Shown here: one piece after another, positions 48,207 through 64,000 of the stretch
Layout of the letters: each line of letters opens with the position of its first letter
Numbering within the stretch: position 1 is the stretch's first letter
Assembly: GCA_022577435.1 (NCBI GenBank)
Contig: JAKOON010000013.1
Location: forward strand, 3,650,001-3,714,000
Length of the DNA stretch: 64,000 bases
DNA from: Embiotoca jacksoni
Lineage: Eukaryota > Chordata > Actinopteri > Embiotocidae
Reading direction: 5' to 3'
Program-made: the position numbers and the translations under genes
Notes under the pieces: model-generated
Databases searched by the model: none
Seen by the model: only the letters and a program-made list of their open reading frames with translations
What the model was told of the DNA's origin: nothing

Positions 48207-48232
48207 TGTGTGTGTGTGTGCGTGTGTGCGTG
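48133..48232. repeat. (GT)n microsatellite, about 100 bp
   Basis: Nearly pure, with one TA and two CG interruptions near the right end. Confidence 0.97.
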
Positions 48233-49283
48233 TCTGGGAGTGCGGCCACCCTAATGGATGGAAAATCTCTTCATAAACTCCAACACAAGATCAAACCACT
48301 CGCATACACAAACACAAACACACATCCCACATGAAAAGCACACACACTGTACTGCTCTCACTGTCTTTTTTGTAAACATGCACACACACACACATGCATA
48401 CACACAAGAAAGTTATTTTGGCAATCTGAAAGAACACACTGTCACAATGTCCAGGTCGTACAACTAATAAACCTTTTTTTTTTTTTAGCCAATATTAAAA
48501 ATGCAGTGATGGCTTTGTTGGCATGGAGCGAGCTTGGTAGATGATTATCTTTCAGATTACTGACAATAACGTTTTAAAACAGTCAAGATCAGCTAATGTG
48601 ATGGTTGAACATTTCCCTGAAATAGCATGGGAAGTGGAAATTTGTTCCAGGCGATTGGTTTCTTTACACTGGGGAAAAGTGTTTGCTCAAAACTGAAATT
48701 TGTATCTTTGCATATTTTGAAATAGAGTTTCAAATCAAGTTAGAGAACACATCAAAGCACAAATTTACTCCACACTTTGGCGAAAAGCTTGACAGATGGT
48801 GTCTTACTGTAGACCTAAATGTAAACAGACTTTAATGGCAGTCGCCTGGATGATGGAAAATCAATCACAAAACTTTTAAGACGTTAATATCACTCTAAAA
48901 GATTTAATAACTCTATTTTTGTCAGTAAATGGATTGTAAAATGGAATTTGTGTGATGTAATCCTCCAGCAGTGTTGCATTACTTGTAAGATAATATTCAT
49001 TTGATAATGAGGAAATGGAAGCAAACCAGTGTTCATCTGTAATGACCGCACACATAGACGATCATATGCACAAATAAACATTAGATTGAATACATATAAT
49101 CCCTTATTGTCCCAGTACAAACTTCCACAAACACACACTCAAGTTCACCGTTAAAGCATCAGTGTTTCTGCCACACAGGAGTCAGAATTTAACATCAGTC
49201 ATTTCTATCATATTGAAGCCCAGAGAAAAGCAGCTGCACTTGCTATCACAGCAGACAGCTCAGGAAATAGCAAGCCATTCTGG

Positions 49284-49284
<1 letters not shown>

Positions 49285-49348
<64 letters not shown>
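49285..49348. repeat. (CA)n microsatellite
   Basis: About 32 units, inverted relative to the (GT)n at 48133. Confidence 0.97.
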
Positions 49349-55932
<6,584 letters not shown>

Positions 55933-56384
55933 AAGCCAGTATTTTTATGAACCCTGTTAGCTGTTGGCCTTCTTCAGCAGTATGTCAGTCTGTGTCTAGT
56001 TAGTGAGAACACACGTACGCACGCACACACTCGGAAAGCTTTCCGACTCTTCTCGCACCCGTCACCCATCTTCAGAGCATCCCACATCTTGGAAAGTTGG
56101 CCTCTGTCCGGCTCTTTTCTTTCTCTCGGTACCCCTCTCCCAAACTTTACTATCTATCTCTCTCTCTCTCCTTCCTCTGTGATCACATGGCTTGTAGTTG
56201 TGGAGTAAGAAAGCAAACAGCTGCTCCTTAAGCTGTAAAGGAGTTGTGAGGGGTCTTGTTAGGGCACTACATGTTTCAGATTTTAGTTTCTTTCTGCTTC
56301 TATATGCGTAGGTGTATTTTATACTTTGTGATGTATGAGGGCCAATCAAAAATGTTTAGAGACGGTTGGCAGTGAAATATCGTG

Positions 56385-56790
56385 GTAAACAGTGGTGACG
56401 TCACCCGTTGGTTTTTGAACGGCCGTTATGAAGCCTTGAGTTCGGAATTTGGCCGGCGCCAACATTCTTGTTCGGAGCGGTTTGGAACCAGAAGTGACCA
56501 TATTTGGGCGAGCTGGAGAGGAGCAAATAGATCTGATTGGAAACCTGATGATACTATGTCCCACCCACCGACAGCTGTAATCTGACGGCACCAGAGGCCT
56601 GTCAATCACACAGACTTTATTGACTGAGAATTTTGTGTTTTAGTTGAATGGGAGTATATGGAGCCGGAGGCTTTCTGGAGCCGACCTCTAGTGGCACTCT
56701 GTGGTATCGCAGCTTAAGGCGCTTCCGCATCGGCCTCAATTTTCAGACCCGGAAGCTACGTCCACTTTTATATACAGTCTACGGTTTGTC
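56385..56790 (+). repeat. dispersed repeat X, copy 3
   Basis: GGTGACGTCACCCGTTGG, GTTATGAAGCCTTGAGTTCG, GGAACCAGAAGTGACCATAT, CTATGTCCCACCCACCGACA, GCCTGTCAATCACACAGAC, ACCTCTAGTGGCACTCTGTG and the end TTTTATATACAGTCTACGG follow the order of copy 1. Same orientation as copy 1. Confidence 0.7.
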
Positions 56791-58193
56791 CTTAATTCCC
56801 TTTGATGGTTGTATCGGTCTCCAAAGATTTTGTTTTTTTTCTGAGTTACAAATAATTTACTGAGCTGGGCATGTTGATGCAAATGAACAGGGCAATCTCA
56901 GCAAAGCATAGACAGCTGCTTTTGTATTTTGGCAACATTTCAAGAAGATAAGAGGGATCACCGAGCCAACTTGACAGCGAGTATGTTGCCGTTTCTTACA
57001 TTTGTTGAGCTCTAATAGAATTAGTCAGCATTACATGGATCAGCTCCAGATAAATAGATACTGTCGCTTTAAGGGCAACGGGTTGCCGTAATGAATAGAG
57101 CCATGACACTTTAGCCTTTCTCAAGCAAGACAGTAAGACTTCCACTTCCAAATGACCTTTGAACCCTCCTAGGTCACATTGAGAATCACTTCTTTTTTTT
57201 CTTTTGATGGAGAAAACCTTACACAAGCATCCAAAAATAACTGGCCCGTGCTGCTTCGTGTTCTTGGCCCGGCTCTGTTTGGTCAAGTAGTTGCTTAGAA
57301 ATGAAAACGTATGTTTTATCGCTGCCATCATCAGGTAAAATACTGCACTCGACTGGATAAACACAGGCATTAACTAATAGAGGTCTGGCTGGAGAATCGA
57401 CCTGGCTCCATCTCGCCTTCTCACTCCTTCTCCTCTCTAACTCTTCCCTTTCTCTCATCGCCCCCTGTCATCCCTTTATCTGAATGTGTGCTTTTCATTC
57501 AGCCCTCCTTCCTCGAATTATGCCAGTTTGAAAATAGAGATGTGACAGATTGAGCAGCACACACGCACACACACACACACACACACATACACCGAACCAC
57601 ATAAGTATTGATAAAAATGGGATCGATGCGGTGACAGCTGGCATAGATCCAGAGAGAGAAAAAGAACGATGAGTCGGTAAGAGAGACTCGGCCTGTTCTC
57701 TCAGCTCGTCATCTCTCTCCATATTTGCCTCTCTCCTGTTTTATTTCTGATGTGCCGATTGACCAGGCCTGTTTTCTTCGAAGGAGAAATGTTATTTATA
57801 ACGAAGCTCGATCTTTATCTTCTAGCTCTGCTGCTGGTTTCACTTCTCCAGTGTTCAGTCGTTTTCACGCACAGGATTCAGTGTTTTGTTTTGTTTTTCT
57901 TCATGTCACGGTGGAGCTCTCTGACGCTCTCCTCCTTTTTGTATCTCCAGTAGTTGCTTTTGTTTTGTTACCTTGACATTACGAGGGTTTCTATTCATGT
58001 ACTCGCTTTGCACATGGAGCCTCTTTGATTTTTCTCTTTCTCTAGTTTTCAATCTCTTTCTCTCTGTTTCCGTTCCGTCCCACTCTCTTGATTGAAAGTG
58101 TCTGCGTGGTTGGCACAGAAAGAAAGACGGAAACAGATTATGATAGCAAACTGTATTGTGTGGAAAACCTTGACCTCTCACGTAAGCAATCTG
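56791..58193. other. intronic sequence, no gene recognised
   Basis: AT-rich to mixed; a short (AC)n at 57558-57590 and pyrimidine-rich stretches. Nothing else seen. Confidence 0.6.
57558..57590. repeat. (AC)n microsatellite, short
   Basis: About 16 units with one CG interruption. Confidence 0.93.

Positions 58194-58265
<72 letters not shown>
58194..58265. repeat. (CA)n microsatellite
   Basis: About 35 uninterrupted units. Confidence 0.97.
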
Positions 58266-58267
<2 letters not shown>

Positions 58268-61200
58268 AACACACTTTCTCTCCTTCTATTTGCAAACGCT
58301 TATTTAAATGTAAAAACAACCTTATTTATTGTGCTCTTCCACATACATAGTTACACTCAATAATTTCAAACGTACATGATCGTGCTTTTACAGTGCGCAT
58401 AAATATATGAGCTTCACGATCCCTTCAGAAGATTTACAGTCACTCATACGCTCACATTCTGCTCTGAGTCTGTTCAATGATTTTAAATCTTCCCCTACTT
58501 AGATGTGTCTTCTGGGAGCCAATTTGTTATCGACATTATAAATGCAAAGTCAAACAAGCCTCTCTCTGATGTTGCGTGTGCAGTTCGGTGTCTTACAGGG
58601 TTGTGTGTGTATTTATTTATTGTTGATATCAGCGTGAACGCGTCGCAGTGGGCTGCTAACAAATCATGAAAGACATCTGAATGTGCACAGACATTAGAGG
58701 ATTATTTCTTTTATTTTATTGTTGGTTTTCCTTTTTAAAGGAAATTATAAGTAAAACTAGATTTTTTTTTTTCCCCATTAAAAATGTGAGGGGAGTTTGT
58801 TGGGACACACCTATGGCTTGGATGGATTTTAAGTTACCTACAACTTCGGAGTTGCATTTCTAAAAGAAAGATCTGGTCAGAGAGTTTAAAATTCTGTTAT
58901 ATACGCCACTAATATTGCTTGGAAACTAAAGATAAGACTGTTGATCTACAGATTATAGTTTTAAGAGGATCAAAATGAACGTGTGGTCAAGTTTAGACAA
59001 GAAGCAAATTTTTAACTGGACATTCATTTGTCACTGTTCCATGTAACTACTGTTTATTTCCAGTTGTGCGAATCTTGTTTGCATCTTGAGATCTCGTGCT
59101 CATAATGAAACCGCCTTGTGAGCCACGGCTACAAATCTCCAGGACCTGATTACTCACACTCTCACCTCTCATTCCTCAGGCTTTTCAGGCTTCTTCGTCA
59201 GCTTGTAGACGAGTAGCGGAGGTTTTTGGCTGTATACGGGTTTGTCCGCAGGTCTTCACGTTATTCATGAGCTTTAGTCTTTGCCATATGCGCCGAAGTA
59301 TTAACCCTCTCACACCCGAATTAACTGGCATTTACTTAAATGGAACATCCAAAGCAAATGTTCTGAATGGAGTAAACCCACATCCTCACTGTCACTGCAC
59401 AAATATATGACAGCTGTTTACATGTAAACACCTGTATTAAAGTCTAATAAGCATCAATATGAATGCACACCCTTTCATTTTTTTGGTTTTCTATTCTTGT
59501 TTTTTACAACTTGATGGACTTAAGAAGTACATTTTAAACCCCCAACATCCATCCTGTATTTGATTTCTGATGAATATTTTCCAAATCTTGTAACTTTAAT
59601 GAATGACACATTCAGAGAGAGTTAAATCCATGCCACCCTCATGTTTGTGTTGGATCTGAGGCCAGTAGGTGGCAGCTTATAGCATAACGACTGGGGTCTA
59701 ACAGCAACAGCTAGAATCTCTCCAAAACATCCGGAAAACATCTCACCACCTTCGCTTTCAGTCTTTCTGATTAGAAATGCCAATCACCTTCATGTTCCAG
59801 CTTTGTACATCACACTCACAGACATATGACTCATGGCATTAAATTATATGTTCAAACAGGGACAATTTTCCTTTTAGGTAGCTGTAACAACGCATTGTTC
59901 ATTAGACGTCATTCTTGAAAGTCAGAACTATGAGTCACAAGTACTGTCGGCAAAAAAAGCAGTATGCTAAAAGGATCATTTGTCAGGTTTATTCTTAATA
60001 ACTGATGTATATCTTTGTCAGGTTGGTCTTCATAATGTTTTTTGATGAAAGGAACAAATAACTGCTATGATATGTCATTTTCAGTTTATGGTATAAAATA
60101 TGTAAAAACTGTAAAAAAAAAAAAAAAAAAAATTAAAAAAAAATTGTACAAGGAACACTGTGTTATTACAAAGATGATCTATTCTATAAATTATTAATGA
60201 TCTTATCAAACTTTTTCCATATTGTCCAATCAGAAAAAAATACATTTAGTGGACAACCTTACCTGAGCTTTCACTGAACACACACTTACACACCACAAAC
60301 TCATGATATTCAAAGACACGGCTACAAGAGCACCAGTATCAGTTTTTAAATTGACTGAAAATAATTCACCAAGGGACGGATCGATGTTACAGTCTTATTG
60401 ATTGTATGTGTCATGCGACTGCCGTCATTCAGTAGCAGCTACTCGTTCATCATGTCCGCAGCCACTGAATAATTCCATCATCAGTTGATATACAGCAAGA
60501 GGTGGAAGACATTGAAGATGCGCAATGTTCCTGATTGAATGAAGTGATAATTGATAATGACTGATAATGTGCTGAGTGCATGTAGGAATGATAAGTGATG
60601 TAAAATGATGGCAATTTTAACAATGTAAATGAAAAGTAGGTAAAAAAAACCCCATCAGATATCGCTGCATTTCATGTAATTTATGATTACTCAGTTGGCT
60701 CAGAAGTCCCAAATGTCACATTTTCCCATCAGTATGTCTACATAATAATCACCTGATGGCTGAAGTGACAGATCTATTACCTGTCCACCAAATGGTAAAG
60801 CATCTCTTTTTATCTTTGTATCTGTTGCGGGCAAAAACGAGAAATGCTCTAATAGTAATAACATGTTTTTGAAGTCACACATAGCCTCTATCTGGATGTA
60901 AATTGCAAAAGCCATTCAGTTTCAATTGATGGACTGATTTCGCATTCAAGGCCGTAATCAAGGTCCCCGAACACAGAAGTATTCAGGCATTCGGTATTCG
61001 CTTTGATTTGTGTTACTTCAGCCTTTTTCATTTATTCACTCAAAGCCTGCTTCTGAAATGTAATAGAGACACTACAGCAGAATCACGAGGACTTTTGTGT
61101 GAAACTGAGACCTTGATGAAAACCCCTTTTTGAAAATATGCAATTGGACATACAAAGAGAGATTTCATTTGTACATTGACATTCAACCGAGCTTTTTATT

Positions 61201-61486
61201 ACAAAAAAGTGGGAGGGTGATTTTCTTTTTTTTAACAGATCTGTTTTAACGTACTCCTAAATGGGCAAGTAGTGCTTTCAGAAAAAGTGACTCAGTTGGT
61301 AAACAATACAAACACACAGTTGTGTGATTTGCTAAATTAAAAGTACATTTTTAATGTACTTTTTTTTTTTTTTAATTATTATTTCAGCTCCTCAGTATGT
61401 TCTAAGTTTCTAAAAAGTAACGATACACACAGAACAATCTGGAGAATTTAGTTTATCTATTCAGTTGAGACTCAACAATTTGTCTG
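58266..61486. other. intronic sequence, no gene recognised
   Basis: AT-rich unique DNA with the CTCF core match at 59662 and a poly(A)/AATT run at 60113-60145. No coding similarity. Confidence 0.6.
59662..59675 (+). promoter_or_regulatory. CTCF core motif inside kcnq5 intron 1
   Basis: CCAGTAGGTGGCAG fits every position of the degenerate CTCF core CCA-S-Y-AG-R-K-GGC-R-S. The surrounding sequence is unique-looking and free of microsatellites. Its orientation is the same as the motif at 3136. Motif evidence only. Confidence 0.45.
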
Positions 61487-61514
61487 CACACACAGGCAGT
61501 ACACACACACAGGC

Positions 61515-61552
<38 letters not shown>
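61487..61552. repeat. (AC)n with embedded ACACAGGCAGT units
   Basis: Two copies of CACACACAGGCAGTA precede an (AC)n run and a third CACAGG closes it. Confidence 0.93.
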
Positions 61553-61555
<3 letters not shown>

Positions 61556-62649
61556 TGACTTTAGGTTTCTTTTCACAAGCGCATCTTCAAAAAGCATTTT
61601 GTTTACCGTTAGTCTTCCTCCTTTGTGTTGAGGATATCTGAATATCTAAAAGGTTTCAGATCGGCTAAAAGGTCAATCAGATCAGCTGACACCAGAGAGC
61701 CTCACCACGCAGCTCCGCAGCTGAACTCATTAGCGTAATTCTGAGATCACGCCAGCTAATATCAGCAGTCAGTCCACAAGATTCCTGAACTTTGGTTCAT
61801 TCCCGAGGAGTCACTACCTTTAAGTTGTGCATACTGTACTTCACCAAACTTTTCTAATGCCACAGACGCCTGTAAAGCCTCAAGGTAACCTCACATTTGC
61901 AGTCCGTCTCTTTTCACACTCGCAGCTCAGTCCAAAAAAAGCTTCTTTTTTTTGTTTTTTTGTTATAATTACAGCATACTATGAGTGCTTTTCAGAACCC
62001 ACATACAAACCAAAAACTGCACCTGAACCAGATGCTCTTAACTTTGTTCCTTGTCCTGTCAGGAGGATAAAAAAAAAACTGTTTATGTGGACACTTTACA
62101 GTGACATTTGTGGCACTCAGATAGCTTAAGCTAAAAAAAAAAATAAGTACTTACAGCTTTCAGAAATGTGTGATGTGTTGTCAGAGGGCAAAAAAGTTTA
62201 TTCCTGATCCAAAAAGTACCGACTTGAAGAAGGGGTGAAAAGCCCGTTGTTATTCTGTAGTTTAGATGTGACATTAATGTAACACACTTTTAGACAGCAG
62301 TGCACCTTCTAAAGTAACAAGCAGTGGAGATGGAGTGTACTTTAAGTGCTTTATACATCCACCGAATGGACAAACAAAATAAAAATGGACCGTGGACAGA
62401 GCACAGTGCTTTTATAAAAGTAGTTTCTTTTCATTTTTACACAATAAAACAACATAAAATAATCAAATTTGAGCTTGACCATGAGTTCTTGACCTTTTTA
62501 ACTCCATAAGAAACAATTTAATCCCAAAGTTTGTTTACTTTCTTCCCCTGGAGCTTTGGACCATAAGTGCACATTGATAAATGAAAACAAAAATGGAAGT
62601 GAAGAGGTTGCATTTTTTTTCACCAGTTAGTAGTCTGGTTAATCACAGA
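61553..62649. other. intronic sequence, no gene recognised
   Basis: AT-rich with short poly(A)/poly(T) runs. Nothing else seen. Confidence 0.6.
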
Positions 62650-62711
<62 letters not shown>

Positions 62712-62718
62712 CACACAC

Positions 62719-62775
<57 letters not shown>
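62650..62775. repeat. (AC)n microsatellite, about 126 bp
   Basis: The longest CA tract in the window, with two CG interruptions at 62705 and 62723. Confidence 0.97.
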
Positions 62776-62779
<4 letters not shown>

Positions 62780-64000
62780 GGCTGCTGTTTGTAAGTCTGC
62801 TCTTTGTGCTGTCTGTCTGCATGACAGTAAAGAGCTATTAGAGAAGGAGCCGCTATCAGATGCAGATGTGCAATGGAAGTTAGGAACTATCAGTCCTCCT
62901 CTGCAGCCACAGTGCGCACAATGTTCCCACACACGTGCACAATCAGCTCCCTTGTCATATTCCTTGTGGATCCCGTGGAAAATAAATGGTGGCATTCATC
63001 ATCCAGGAGAGCCAGAGGAGGGGAAGATACAAAGTGATGGTTAGTGGGGTCCGGGGAGAGAGGAAGGTGAAGTGAAGCAGAGATGTGGGAGAGGGAGAGA
63101 TGAGGTGAGGAGGGAAGTGAGGAAGGAGGGGTAAATAAAGCACATAAAAGAGACAACTAAGACACACTTTGTCCTGAAAATGAGCAGGAAATTAAACCGG
63201 AGCACAGTCTGTACACAGAAAACAAACACTCGACGATCTGTAGAGACACGACCATAAATATCAGGGAGACAGATGGCATCTTAAAAAAAAAGGAAAACAG
63301 TTCAGAGATGCTCTGAAGAAAGTCAGGCTGGGACTGCTAGCCAGTGCATATGTTGCCTGGAAGCTGCCTTATGAATTTTAATTTGTATTTGCTCATTAAC
63401 CAAGTTACCATATGACTTGTATGGGACTGAGAGGTTTCCCTGCAGGCAGCATTGAGACAGAGGGGAGGGCTCCGGTTGTACAATGAGGACTGATGCAGTG
63501 TGTGTTTATCATCTATGTAGGAACCGTGTTTAATGGAGATTTATTCTCAGTGTTATTACACGTCCACACGTTAATATCACTGTCAATTCTATAGGTATCA
63601 CACAACTGCATTTATTTATTTTATTTTTGATGAATTCAGCAGATTTTAAGACGTTAAATGGAAATTAAATTACAAAATTGTGATTGTTACCTCCACTGGT
63701 ATCATTTTGGTTCAACATTCGTAGGTTTTTAAATATGACCTCTGACATGTCTTCACCCTAATACAGTGTAGGTTAACAGGATTTTCTTTGTGGAATTTAA
63801 TTTAATCTAATTTTAAAATGTCAATCGTTCCATGTTTTTCCACATGGTAAGAGACTATTTCCTCAGTAGACAGTTACGTCAATAAAGACTGGTAACCGGA
63901 GAGACATTTGTGGGCATCACAAACAAGGTTGTTGATTGTGTTTGTTCATATCTGAAATCCTGGTCCAATAAAACCAAAATTATCTGCTTAGATAGACACC
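62776..64000. other. intronic sequence to the window end, no gene recognised
   Basis: A purine-rich stretch (GGGAGAG, GGAGGGAAG) lies at 63000-63130. The rest is AT-rich. No kcnq5 exon was seen before the end. Confidence 0.6.

Overview
The window is vertebrate nuclear DNA, almost certainly from a ray-finned (teleost) fish. It has GT-AG split exons of two conserved neuronal genes, very long gene-free intronic sequence, more than twenty long (CA)n/(TG)n microsatellites, and several dispersed repeats of the type common in teleost genomes. No bacterial, phage or viral gene module is visible.

Layout. On the minus strand at the left edge are the first two coding exons of cnrip1 (cannabinoid receptor-interacting protein 1): exon 1 at 2401-2223 and exon 2 at 963-819. 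The last exon lies outside the window on the left. On the plus strand, coding exon 1 of kcnq5 (Kv7.5 voltage-gated potassium channel) runs from 4756 to 5096 and ends in a consensus donor. The two genes are head to head with 2,354 bp between start codons. That interval holds a near-consensus REST/NRSF (RE1) element, a CTCF-like motif, a polypurine/polypyrimidine tract, an E-box and, just upstream of the kcnq5 start, an overlapping upstream ORF. I saw no kcnq5 exon 2 sequence, so 5097-64000 is read as the first part of a kcnq5 intron 1 of at least 58.9 kb.

The intron holds no gene I can support. It contains: (i) four clear copies of a fold-back MITE-like element, one with an exact 7-bp target duplication (TCTAATT); (ii) three copies, in both orientations, of a second dispersed repeat (about 36.5, 51.2 and 56.5 kb); (iii) fragments resembling a hAT end and SINE/LINE tails; (iv) dense dinucleotide microsatellites, one of which contains a perfect 50-bp tandem duplication; (v) a (C)30 homopolymer; and (vi) several unique blocks that could be regulatory (8.7-9.25, 25.1, 37.1-37.5, 40.4-40.6, 44.9-45.4, 52.0-52.2 and 59.66 kb).

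Both genes act in neurons. CNRIP1 binds the cytoplasmic tail of the CB1 receptor and KCNQ5 carries M-type potassium current. A shared divergent control region with an RE1 element is the most coherent hypothesis the window offers. Nearly all other open frames are microsatellite read-through or chance frames.
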